Assembly: GCA_928724745.1 (NCBI GenBank)
Contig: CAKMXJ010000020.1
Location: forward strand, 518,073-582,072
Length of the DNA stretch: 64,000 bases
Direction of reading: 5' to 3'
Source: Anthracocystis setariae
Taxonomy: Eukaryota; Basidiomycota; Ustilaginomycetes; Ustilaginales; Ustilaginaceae
The notes under the pieces are model-generated. The model did no database searches. It was not told the origin of the DNA and saw nothing but the letters and a program-made list of their open reading frames with translations. This document shows positions 1 to 11,089 of this stretch, one piece after another. A program made the translations under genes and the position numbers. Every line of letters begins with the position of its first letter. Position 1 is the first letter of the stretch.

Positions 1-1357
1 ATCGACCTGGAGGCATCCCCATCACCTCTTCCGATGTGTATGTTTCATTTTCTTCCGAGGCTGATCTACGTCCTTCGCCGGACCACGAGGTTGGTTGATC
101 CACCGGAGGATGAGCGATCAGGTTGGTCGGGTCGAACCCAGCGCTCGCGTCTGTCATAAAGGCGTTACCAACGTCGTCCCTCGGTTGTGAAGACCAGTCT
201 GTATCCATGGATGGAACGGATGTTCGGGAGCAAGTGCCGCTGCGGTCGTTGGGAGCAAGTGTCGGTGCTGTGGCTGAAAGGGACAAGGGTGTCGACGCTG
301 ACGATGTAGGCGTCGATGTCGACGGCTGTCTCGAGTCGATCAAGCTTTTGACCTTCTCGAGCGGTACGTCGCATCGAATGGACGGGTCGATGCCTGCGAT
401 GAACAAGTCGCTTCGATGCTCGACCTCGCTCGGCACTTTGGACACAGTGAGCAGCGGACCACCGCCGTCTGCAGTGTTTGTCGAAGCGCGCGAAGGCTCG
501 ACCAAGCCCTTGTCAACACCCGAAGCAGCTGAAAGAACTGCAAACTGATCAGAGCTCTGATTGCGGCTGTTTTCCATGTTGCTCAGTTGCGTCTTCCAAG
601 GCTGGGCTGCTGCGCAACGATTTTTGTGCTCTCCAAAGTTGGGAAAGAGGTTCTGGAAGATCTGCACCTGGAGGTCGAACGTCTGCATGAGCGTTGGCAG
701 CGACATGGTGTGTGCCTGTCCGAAGATCAAAGGCAACACACAAGAATGTTTGCCCAGACGTTCGCAGATGGTCCTCTCATCGACAAAGTGACGGACAGCG
801 TCGTTGAGAAATGTGCTGAAGTGTTGATGCCAGATGTGCTGAGCCGTTTGTTGATCAGGATTGGGTTGATCGCGGACAAGTCGATGTACTACGAAATCAG
901 CATTGATGATGGCGACGGTCGTTACCCACGAGACAATGTAATCGTCCAGTGGTCGTTCACGATTGGCGGGTTTACCTTGTGCGTGCAGTATCACTTGTGA
1001 GAACATCTTACGCTCGTAATACACGGCTACATCGACAAATTCTTCTGGACCCGTTGGCAGGCCCCGATGACCTACCATGCGTGGCCAATGACTTGCGTCG
1101 ATGCTGGGCTTACCCAGGGCAACCCATTCATCATGCAGGCGTCGGAAGCTGAGGCCGTAAACGCGAGCCAAGACAAACGACTTGACATCGACGTTGCCAA
1201 AACAGGGGACGTAGAGCTTGCCAATGTCGACACCGTCTGCGATGGCACCGCCCATCGACGGGGGAGAATCCGCAGAGATGGGTCGACTCTCGTAATTAGG
1301 GATGTCTGCAGTATCTGCCGACGTGCCTTGAAAGTACTCTGGCGCTTCTTCAGACAT
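1..1357 (-). CDS. Unrecognised protein, 5' part only (runs off left edge)
   Basis: The reverse strand is open from an ATG at 1357 to the window edge, giving 452 codons with no stop and therefore no C-terminus in view. The product starts MSEEAPEYFQGTSADTADIP. Residues about 45 to 230 look like a folded domain, mixed hydrophobic and charged (for example GKLYVPCFGNVDVKSF and MQTFDLQVQIFQNLFP). From about residue 250 it turns Ser/Thr/Pro-rich and looks disordered. I recognise no family. The length of open frame, far above chance, and the change from folded to low-complexity composition support a real gene. The gene-free 7 kb upstream would be its promoter side, and such a long 5' region could fit a developmentally regulated gene, but that is inference. 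A 5' intron just upstream (a CAG lies immediately before the ATG region) cannot be excluded. Confidence 0.6.
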   Translation of the reverse strand, partial: MSEEAPEYFQGTSADTADIPNYESRPISADSPPSMGGAIADGVDIGKLYVPCFGNVDVKSFVLARVYGLSFRRLHDEWVALGKPSIDASHWPRMVGHRGLPTGPEEFVDVAVYYERKMFSQVILHAQGKPANRERPLDDYIVSWVTTVAIINADFVVHRLVRDQPNPDQQTAQHIWHQHFSTFLNDAVRHFVDERTICERLGKHSCVLPLIFGQAHTMSLPTLMQTFDLQVQIFQNLFPNFGEHKNRCAAAQPWKTQLSNMENSRNQSSDQFAVLSAASGVDKGLVEPSRASTNTADGGGPLLTVSKVPSEVEHRSDLFIAGIDPSIRCDVPLEKVKSLIDSRQPSTSTPTSSASTPLSLSATAPTLAPNDRSGTCSRTSVPSMDTDWSSQPRDDVGNAFMTDASAGFDPTNLIAHPPVDQPTSWSGEGRRSASEENETYTSEEVMGMPPGR

Positions 1358-3751
1358 GCTGACTGACTTTTGTCGATAGGTGAAACCACGACAAAGCAGG
1401 TCGATTCTATCAGGGAGGGAAGTGATGCCTGGCCCTTTCCTCCCCTTTTGTTGACACAGAACGCCTATGGCTTGTCTCCCCAAAGGCGCTTTGGAAAACA
1501 GGGCACGGCTCGAAGCCTGGTTGATACGTAAAAAGGCTGTTTGCAGGTACACTTACGGTCGTTGTCAGTTAGGCATCCACAGGCGTACAGACCCAGTAAA
1601 GTCGATCAACGACGCAAGCGTTGACAGTAGCCTGGTGCGGTTAAGCTCGCAACTGCACAAGAATACTTGATCAACACCCACGCCAGAGATCGTGTTGCAG
1701 CTTTGGCGTGCTTTCCGCGCTGGTTGGATTGCCTTCAGGAGCCGACTGTCCAGTTTACCTTTGAGTTGCTTTCATAAACTGGATGTTGGTGAATAATACG
1801 AAGTGCCGTCTTATGAGCTTGGCAGCAGATGGCGACGCTGTCCAAGATGGTTGGTCGATGTGTCGGTGTTGGGGAAAAGGTGCCGATGTCGACGTATTTT
1901 GGTGGATGAGGAACGCAGAGTCAAGGCTCTAAAGAATGGATGCAGTGAAGCTGAAGAATATGCTGACAAAAGGCGGTGAGAGTTGGTCAGCTGGATGGCG
2001 ATTGGGTTGTTTGGTAAAGAAGGGCTGGGGGTCGGGATATATGAAGAGGAGTGGTGGTGATAGTAGCGTGGATGGGATCAAGCGATGGGAAGAAAGAGGA
2101 CATGGAGTAAATATCTGTGTAACCTAGTGTTGCGAGACTGCAAGATATCATTCCAGCCAATGCTGAAGGAAGAGGCGGGGGGGAACTAGACGAGGTTATG
2201 AGTGTAAGGGGTAAGGCCTTTAGTAGACGCTGGAAGGTAAGGAAGGCCGAAGGGTGGAGAGTAGGCCGAAAGTAAGGAGAAGTCGATCTGGTTAGTGAAG
2301 AAGCAGAGGTGTCCAGCTTAAGCTGAGGGTAAGACGGTTTGCATGGTAAGGAGAATGGTATGCATGGATTTTTTAGAATCGTCTAGCGGACTGCATTGGC
2401 GAAGAACACGACGAGTGAATTAAGAAATGGCTTTGTCAAGGCAAGTAAGGATCCCAGAGCTGCTCGGACGATGCAACACCGAAGCACTTGGCAACGGCAG
2501 AGCGCCGATCCGGAAAGTATGACGGAGAACAGAGGACAAATGCGATGTTGCGGTCGGGAGGAAGAGGGGGGGGGGGGGGGGTCTCGCGTACGCGAGATAG
2601 TCACGTTGATTTCGGCGAGATTGAGCGTGATGATGCTTCAGTGAGGAAGCTGAGAGAGAAAGCTGAACGTTGACAGATGGTCGGGGCGGTGCAAAAAGGA
2701 GAAAGCGGACATGGCGAAGCGAGTAGAACAGCTGTGATGATGCGTAAATGAAAGATGCACAGCCAAGAAAGCTTTGGGGAGGACAGAGGGGCATCGTGAC
2801 ACATCTGAATGTCGGCATGAACACATCAGGAACGACGGCGAACAAGGAGTGTGGCTTGTTGGCAGGGGTCAATGGTCAAAGGATGGAACAGATCTGGGAA
2901 CAAGAGCAAAGCAGCCGTTGTCGGAATCCAGAAGTATGAGATTCGACATGGTGCATAAGGCAAGCTGGACAACGGAGGGACAAGAGCGAAGGGTATGTCA
3001 CTGAACGGTGAGGCATAAATCGGAAGGCAACATGCTGGACTAATTGAGCATGAAACCTGAAGCTGGAGGGAGTCAAGGATTGCGGTGGTAGAGGACTCGA
3101 GGCAGGGTCGTGACGAGGATCGGCCCCGGACAAATACTGTATCGTGTCACAAGGCGGAGTGCAGAACGAGTCAGGATAAAGTTGCTGTTGGATGGTGCTT
3201 CTACGCCGCCAAAATTTCCGGACAGGGGTTTTCGCGCAGCAGCTCTGGAATAACTTGAGCAGGAGCGATGCAACCGAGAGGCGGGGCATCGACCAAGTAT
3301 TGATGCAACAACCAGAGCAAAGCAAGCAAAGCAAAGCAAAGCAAAGCGAGCCTGCCGATGCCCCAATCCTTTGGCGACTAGTCACGGACGCATATGTGCA
3401 GTGCAGCTACAAACTCAAAATCCACGGTGTAGAGACCACGTTTGATGCCGACGAAACGAGGCAGCTACAGTGTAGCTACACACTGGGGGGGGCTTGGGCG
3501 AAGGGGATGCGTTCGGGGAGGGTAGCAAACACGCAGCACTGAGATCACGAGGGATCAAGGCGCAGACAGTGAAGACACGCCAAGCGGGATGCATCTCAGG
3601 TCCCATAACTTGCCACTGCAGCCGAGCGTCAACTGGAGAGCGACTCGAGATTGGCGGAACCGCGTCGCCAGCTGTCCGCTCCAACAATCAGGCAACGCGA
3701 AGATCCAAAAGCTGTGCGATCGGAAATTGAAAATCGCGCCACCGATTCGCG

Positions 3752-3778
<27 letters not shown>
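3752..3778. repeat. Homopolymer A run (27 bp)
   Basis: Uninterrupted A tract directly followed by an A/T-rich stretch made of AATAA and AAG words up to about 3870. It could be the relic of a retroposed poly(A) tail, but no coding remnant precedes it. A replication-slippage microsatellite is the simpler reading. Confidence 0.9.
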
Positions 3779-3782
<4 letters not shown>

Positions 3783-6700
3783 GAAAGGTACAGATGGTAC
3801 AGTAGCACAGTGTGGTTAAAACAGAGTAATAAATAATAATAAAAAGAAGAAGAAAAAATAATAAATAAAAAAGCCCAAGATGGGAAAAGCATGGGAGAGT
3901 CAGGTACATGGATCTGCGCCGAAGCCTGTTGTTGCATATCATCGCCTCCATCAGACGTTGCCGGTCCACAAACCGATGCGGACCATGACGATCCTGAATC
4001 TAATTAGTCTCTCCAATTTTGACTCATCCGGGCTCTACGACAGGCTCGACATTGTAAATTCGTATAATGATTCGATGACACAATACAGTACAGTATGGTG
4101 TTTGGTCAAGGGACATTCATGCGAGCTACGGCGAAACGGGCAAGGATGGTAAGGGCTGGTATGCGATGGAGGCCAACCGATCGCATGAAGCGAATTGAAA
4201 CTGCACCCAAAGGCGAGCAGCTCTTCGGAACCGAAAGATGCGCTCCGGCGGCCATGCCAGCTACTATTCAGTGGCTGGACTAGACTGTAACAGCTATATT
4301 GGATTGTGAGGTTCGCTTAGACCCATCGCGGATAAAAGCGCAAGCGCAATTTACGCGGCGGTACAGTAATGTGAGTACTGTACAACAGGTAGGACAAACT
4401 AACAACAATCATTGAAAAAGGATGGTCTGTAGTTACAGTACTGTACAATACGGTATTTCTTAATGACGGTAGTACAGCACAGCAACTGGAAAATTCGGCA
4501 TGCTTTTGGTCCATGCTCAAGCCACCCCATCCGACAGAACAGAGCTTTGCGTGCAAGGTTTCTTTGAGCATTTCGGGCTCGCGTGTCTTCTCCACGTTAC
4601 GGGTCTTGGGTGGAGCCACAGCTGCGGTTGTCGTCATCATCCTGCCTGTCCCCACCGTGACAAGGCAGGAGCACTGTGTTTGAAGTCAGGCTTAGCGCCA
4701 ACGTCGCAGCAAGCCCGTGGTCTTTGAGCTTTTGCATGAGTCGAGCACCACATCGACGTCGGCCAAGATTGACCGAGATGCTGTTGGAAGCATAGCCGAA
4801 CTGAATCAATATGTTGATCGGCGAGTAGAGTTGGCTCAGATGTCAAGTTTCGGTGCGATGCTTGCAATGAATATTTGCTATGCTGGCGGTGCCGGTTTCC
4901 AAGCTCCGCTTGAACCCCCTCTTAGGTGACCACCAACACGGCCCGACACAAAAGCATCCAATCAAAGCCCGAGCAAACAGTAGGCCCAAGGTAAATCCCA
5001 AACACTTGCAAACCTCGATCAGGAACAAAGCGTTGTTTAATTAAAAAAAAAAAAAGAAATCCCGGCCATCAGCTGCATCATCGACATGAACCACTCAATC
5101 TCACTTACCGTATCACTCTGGTAGCGCCTGGTTTTGTTTTGTTTCTTTCCATATCTGCCTCACATACCGAATTGTACTCTGCACTGCCTTTGGCTACATC
5201 TCAACGTTGGTTACTGTACTGTACTGTACCGTACTCGTCCAGCCAGCGCAAAAGATTGGGTCGCATGAATTCGTATGAATACGGACGCCGAGTTCCTGCT
5301 GCACTGCGTTGCCCAAGCCAATTCACCTCGCACTGCCGTACCGCTCAGTGCGGTATCGTACTGTATCTCGGTGTATTTGCCGGGCCGAAATGCGATCTGG
5401 TCCTGTTTCTTTCGGTGATAGTATGCCATCTATGAAAAGTGCACCAGCTTTGATGCGCTTGAATACCCTCTACCATGGTATACCGCAGACAAGAGGGTCT
5501 CAAACCCTTTGGCTTGCGCTTTGCAGAGACGACATGGTGGAGTTGAGTTCGGTGGCTCGGCGGCGACCAGCTTCATCTCGGACGCAAACAAATTCCAGCA
5601 CGGACAGCACAGTTCAGTCCAGTGCTGCCTAGGTGTTGTTCGACTGGTAAATCGGTCGATACTTGGGATCCGCTCGTGATTGAGCGGGTGGTGGAAATGG
5701 TCGTACGGCTCCGAGATGATTTTCTGAGAGGCAAGCAAGAACGGCGCAGGGTCCGGTGAAGCTTGGATCTGTGCATCTCGCTTAGACGGAATCTTGCTCG
5801 CTTATGCATGTGCGACCCGATGCAGCCAGGCTTGGCCGGTCAGCAGCAAGAGTGGAAATTCATTATTCGATTTATTGCACGGGAGTGGCTGTTCAAGAGC
5901 CGGCGCTGCCTAGTCTCGCTCTGGCTTGGAAGAGTGAAGCGATACGACGACGTCGTCGTCGTCAAGGCATTGTCAATGCGGTCGTTTCTCTCTTTTTTAG
6001 TGAAGGCTATTGTCAGGGCTACAGTGGTATATAAGCTTATGGAGCCTGCCTACGTCCAAGAAGGAAAAAAGGAGGACTGGATTTCGATGCCGCTATTTTT
6101 GACACCTTTTTTTGTTTATTTTCTCAAACAGTACACCTTTTTTTTTTTAAAGAGGGGGGAGGGGGCATCGACAACAGTAACTGGGTTAACTGGGAGCAAG
6201 TAGAGTAGTTCTGTGCAATCCAGTATGCGACGTACGAACGAAGTTCCGAACCGATCCGGGATGACGCCAAGGCTGTCTTGCCAGAATGGTTTCGGCGTAG
6301 GGTTCAGCGGTGCAGCAGGGGCAACAGGCCTAGATCACGTCACCGGCCGTACTTAATGCACGCTGACGATTTGTTCCTGAAAGCAGGTTCTGTCGAGGCC
6401 AATGTTGGGTTCCGAGGAGAGGCATGTGCGAGGCGGCAGCGCGCCATTCGGTCCGACGACAGTAGGCAGTAGAGTAGCAGAATGCGTTCGGAGCGGTCAA
6501 GCATCTCGGATCGACTGGCTATGAAAAGTTGGCCGAGAAAGGATAGGCATGGCACCATTCTGTATACGTCAAAGTCTCTACCAATGCAACCATGCTGCCC
6601 AGCATTGATCACAGATGCGGAACAGCACCGACCTAGTTACGGGGGTGCAGTGTACTGTAGTAGTACAATATCCTACAAGATCTTGTGAAAAAAAAGACCA

Positions 6701-7546
6701 GCTGAAATCGTGACAGGACGCCAAGCTGTCCTTTGGGTTTATCCTAAATCCCAACTCCGACAAAGTTGGCTTGTTCTCCGCCCGGCGTACAGTACTGTAG
6801 TAGCTTTCTGTGGAAATCGCATCGGATCTGCTCAACCGCCCAAGCCAAATGCATCGCAGTAGCACCGCCTCTACACAGCAGTCATGTCGGACTGTACTGT
6901 ACATGTACTGTAAAACCCAGGTGCTTATGCAGACATGTTGGCATACACCGCTCAGGAACAAGCGCCACTTGGTTCTGCTTCTTCGTACCACCGTATTCTA
7001 CACTGCCGTGACACCGATTATTGATGGAATCACGCCAGTGCGTCACTTTTTTTTTTTCTTGCCCGCAACACGGTGTTCGGTCCGATGCTGCCACCATAAT
7101 TGTAACACATACAGTACAGTAGTTGGCTGTCTCCGATTATCATGATCGCAACGGTGACGCTGAAAGGCCGCGCATGACTGATCACTACCCTCAACCCACT
7201 GATTAATTCATGCTACAATGGATGGAATCGCGCCAACACCACCGCAGAGTTATACAGTATTACTAAGATAGCCGCACTGAGCCGCGACAAGAGCTTCTCC
7301 ATGGTGTAGGATGCGTTCAGCGTGTTAGATGCAAATATGGCCCAAGTCTGCACCTCGCTCATTGGCTCTCTGCGCTTAACGACGGTTTGATATACTGTAT
7401 ACTGTACGAGGTCATTCGTTTGTGACTCTAGTTGATCGAGGTTGGCTGCTGGTTGCCACTTGCACATGATGGCGTGCTCGGATATACCACCGTTACAGCA
7501 TGAATCTCACGGTAATCATGTTTGCTTGCCATGAAACAATAGCAAC

Positions 7547-7548
<2 letters not shown>

Positions 7549-7582
<34 letters not shown>
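7549..7582. repeat. (GA)17 microsatellite
   Basis: Perfect dinucleotide repeat in the gene-free region. GA/CT tracts can act as nucleosome-free promoter elements in fungi, but the nearest start codon is about 900 bases away. Confidence 0.9.
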
Positions 7583-7587
<5 letters not shown>

Positions 7588-8491
7588 TCACTCACTGGCT
7601 TGGAGAATATCCGCACTCCGACCGAGGAGCTCAAACTGTTACAAAATGCATCCGGTCGGTGACTGCACTCTAACATTAAATAAATGTTACTTTTTTCATT
7701 TTCCCATTTTATTTTCTTCGAAAATTGCGAGAGATGTTAAATGTAACATTGAAAAAGTTTTTCTCTTTCTTTTGTTCGTTGATTGGTTATGATTGTTCGA
7801 TCTCACACTAATGCCAATTGGTTTTGGGTCATGTTGGTCTCGCACGAATTGGCATTGATTGGTGGGCTTGTGACAATGATTGCCTCTTGATGCCCACCTC
7901 AAACACATGCTGAGCAGGATGGACATACTAAGTGACCGTAAGCGCTTGCAGCTACTGCATGCCTGCTTGAACCGCAAAGTGTATCTATCTCTTGTACACG
8001 TATTGTGCTGTATCGTCATGGTGCAAAGCAAGTCGCGCTAAATTGACAGCGAAGCACGCTACGCTCAAGTACGGTATAGTCACTGCACTGCACTGAAGAT
8101 GAATAATGAGACTTTGGATGGCAATTTCAAGAAGAGGATTACTTTTTGGGCTTGGCATAGGCAGTACTGTAGTGGTGCACCAATTCAACCCCATTCCTCG
8201 TCTGCCTTGCCTTGCCTCGCCTTGCCTCGCCTCGGCTGCGTGTGGTGCATCACGCGCTTACAGTGCCACTACAGTATCGCCCACAGTAGAGTAGTGATCT
8301 GTGATTCTGCACCGCGCGCACAGATTGCACTGCAACTTTACCATTTTGGACACCGTGGCCACTTGTGTTCCCCTCAACACTCACCCACCTTTGTCTACAT
8401 CCTGTTCTTGCCGAGACAGAAACAGTTCGAGCCGGCCTTGCTGCTTCTGTCTGATCACATCTTCCCATCTTCCTTGCGTAACTCTGCAACC

Positions 8492-10838
8492 ATGGCTTCG
8501 CAAGCATCGGCACCTCCATCTGCTGTTGTCGTCACCGGCATCAACAAATCCACTGCTAAAAAGCAAGTCCAAGACTTTTTCAGCTTCTGCGGCTCCATCT
8601 CCAACCTCCAACTCACCGACCATGGCGACAATCACCAAAAGGCTATCATCCACTTTGCCAAGCCTAGCGCTGCTAGCACCGCCGTCATGCTCCACGGCAG
8701 CTCCCTCGATGGCGCTCACCTCTCCGTAGCTCTCGTCGGCGACGCTCCCACCGCTCTTCCCGCCTCATCCTACGACGATGCACAGCCCGTAGCTGTAGGT
8801 CAAGAAGACAAGCCCAAGACCGCCATCGTCGCCGAATACCTCGCTCATGGCTACACCATCTCGGACGAGATCACAAAACGCGCCATCGAGCTCGACAACA
8901 AGCACGGCCTTTCCACAAAGTTCAAAGCTTACCTTTCCCAGCTCGACCGCTCTCTGGGCGAAAAGATCCACAAGCCTCCTCCTTCTTACGCCTCGGCCAC
9001 TGCCAGCACAGAACACTCTCCCACCGGTCCAGCGGCTCTTTCGTCCGCCACCGAAAAGGTGGCTGCTGCCATGCCTGTTCCTGGCGACGATGCATCTGTC
9101 CAAGGTCCCAAGACCACCACTACCGTACCCGATCCTGCATCCACTGCCTCGGGTGCTGCTTCCGAAATGCAGGATCCCTCCATCGCCCGTCACATCCAGC
9201 AACGTGCACAGGCTGTGCTTGACAAGCCCCAAGTCAAAGCAAAGACCGATCTCGCCTGGAACAAACTCAGCGAATACTACAACGCTTTCGCAAACCATCC
9301 CAAGATCCACGACTTTTACTCCAAAGCCTCCAAGACCGTCACCGACGTTCACGAGGAGGCCAAGCGCATTGCAGAGCAGAGGAAGCAAGGCGGTGCTTCC
9401 GGCGCTGCAGCCACCTCGGCACCTACCCCGCCTGCACCCAAGCAGATGAGTGTCTCCTGGCTCCTTCTCGTCCTTGTCCTCTTCTCCACTCTTTCCATCC
9501 CCGGTGCCGCCGCCCACAGCCACGACGCCATCTCCAATCAACCTGCCGAAGTCGCCGGCTTCGAGCACACCGACATTGAGCACGAGAGCTACATTCAGAG
9601 GCACATGCGCACCGAACACCACATCAACGCCTTCAACCTGGGCAGTGCCTTTGCTCTTCACGACCTGGATCGCAACGGCGTTCTGGACCGATCCGAGATC
9701 GAAGCCATCTATGGTGTTCATCACTCGGAATCCAAAAAGCATTCCGCCACCCACGAAGTGCACGACGAGAAGGCCGACAAGATCGTCAACGCCGTGCTCC
9801 GAAGCATGGACACCAACGGCGATGGTTTGATTACCAAGAAGGAGTTCATCGACGCTGGTCCCCAGGGTCTTCCCGTTTTCCCCGAGTTCGACATCGTCAG
9901 TCTCGGTCACCACTACGACGAGGAATCCGAGTTCTTTGTCCACCACGAGGAAATCTACCACAACACCGCCGAGACGCAGACCGACGAGGCCTACAACCAC
10001 AAGGAGGACCTCGAGCATTTTGCCAAGCACGACAAGATCGAGGAGGAGGAGGAGCGACGCGAGCGCAAGGCCGAGGGTCTGCCGAGCATCGAAGAGGATG
10101 AGCGTCTCAAGAAGGAGGCTGCCGCGCGCGGTCAGAAGTACGTTTCGCCATATGATGAGCAGCTGTCCCCCGACGAGCAGAAGAAGGCGCAGAAGGAGCA
10201 CGATGATGCACAGGTGGGCAATGCGGTGCGCGAGGCCGAAGCTCGTCAGCACATCTTCCGTACGCCTTCAGGCAGGCACGTTGTCAAGGAGGAGCAGATC
10301 GTCTTCCAGGATGTTGAGGTCGACAACCAAGGCCGTCCCGCCCACCCTGCGTCGGATGCTAGTGCTGCTGCCGTTGGAAGCGAGCCAGCTGCTACACAAC
10401 AGTCCAGCGAGCGTCTGCCCCACGGCGTAGCTGATCGTGTACCCGGAGAGACCGAAGAGGGTCGAAAGCAGCGTCTTGCTGCTGCCAAGCTCGAAGCTTC
10501 CCGAAGACCCTCGTACGGTCAGGGTAACAAGGGGTTTGCGTACCCCAAGGATGACAGTGATCGTCTGCGCAAGGGCGCTCCTTACAAGGTAAGTGTGAAT
10601 TCTTGATTATGCCTACATTGATAAAAGCCGTCGAGGGACACAAATGACGACGATTGGGATTTGTCCTAACAATGTCACAGTATCCCCCTTTGCAAAAACA
10701 GTATCGCGTCAAGAAGCAGTCGTACTTCGTAAGTTTCTCTTTTTTTTTTTTTGGGGGGGGGGTCTTGTAACGTGGTAGAGGCAGGGATGGGTTGTTGACC
10801 ATATGATTTCTTCTTGCGCGACACAGGGCGAATTTTGA
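8492..10838 (+). CDS. VIP1-like RRM protein fused in frame to SSP120-like EF-hand secretory protein
   Basis: One continuous frame, exons 8492-10588, 10681-10728 and 10827-10838 (introns of 92 and 98 nt, GTAAGT donors, CAG acceptors, a CTAAC branch site in the first), 718 aa. The start is in strong context (CAACCATGGC). Residues 10-82 are an RRM (SAVVVTGIN, KAIIHFAKP) followed by a low-complexity linker, as in the VIP1 family of RNA-binding proteins. Residue 319 is a Met that opens a typical signal sequence (MSVSWLLLVLVLF, then PGAAAHSH). After it come two EF-hand loops, at about 391-402 (DLDRNGVLDRSE) and 440-451 (DTNGDGLITKKE), then an acidic/basic coiled region, as in yeast Ssp120 and nucleobindins, which act in the secretory pathway. 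No stop separates the halves. Either this is a true fusion (cytosolic RRM, membrane anchor, luminal EF-hands) or two proteins are made from overlapping transcripts, the second starting at 9446 (400 aa). Confidence 0.85.
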
Positions 10839-11089
10839 TGTCAACCTTGCCTTCGTAGTGGGCTGCTCCTTCTTTCGGTTTGGTGCAATGTGAATCGGTT
10901 CTCACGTATCTGCGCACACAGACTTTGTCAGGGTGGATTACTGCATTGAGTGCGTGGCTTGTTGCTTGTTCGGGTCGCGGATACAGCCAAGAGGTTCGGA
11001 ACTACGTTGCAGTAGGAAGAGAGTGAGAGATGATGGACGAGCAACGGCGGATGGCTCGATAGTTCGGGCAGCGGCCTGTGCGGTCACGG

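Larger units (their letters stand above)
1358..8491. other. Long gene-free region between divergent genes
   Basis: About 7.1 kb between the minus-strand gene starting at 1357 and the plus-strand gene starting at 8492. Only short, compositionally random open frames occur, on both strands. What it does hold: a run of 16 G at 2566-2581, a run of 27 A at 3752-3778, a (GA)17 tract at 7549-7582, and many copies of short palindromic GTACTGTAC/TACAGTACTGTA motifs from about 4085 to 7405. A good TATA-like TATATAAG lies near 6028 on the plus strand with no obvious gene behind it. A non-coding transcript or a very small gene could be hidden here, but I see no direct support. Confidence 0.55.

Noticed and set aside
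2420..3385. Minus-strand frames of 150 and 169 codons in the gene-free region
   Set aside because: Composition is Ser/Pro/Cys-rich and random, there is no family resemblance, and they cross a G run. Treated as chance frames.
5763..6203. 146-codon plus-strand frame with hydrophobic stretches
   Set aside because: The hydrophobic parts come from T-rich DNA, including a poly-T run. There is no signal-peptide layout, and it runs through the TATA-like site.
8099..8491. Possible 131-residue N-terminal extension of the VIP1-like protein
   Set aside because: The extension reads as random leader sequence (Cys/His/Leu-rich, CCTTGCCTCG repeats). The ATG at 8492 is in a strong context and directly precedes the RRM.
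8765..10252. 495-codon open frame on the minus strand
   Set aside because: It is exactly opposite the VIP1/SSP120 coding sequence. Its Leu/Val/Gly-rich repetitive composition is the mirror of a C/G-biased third codon position on the plus strand.
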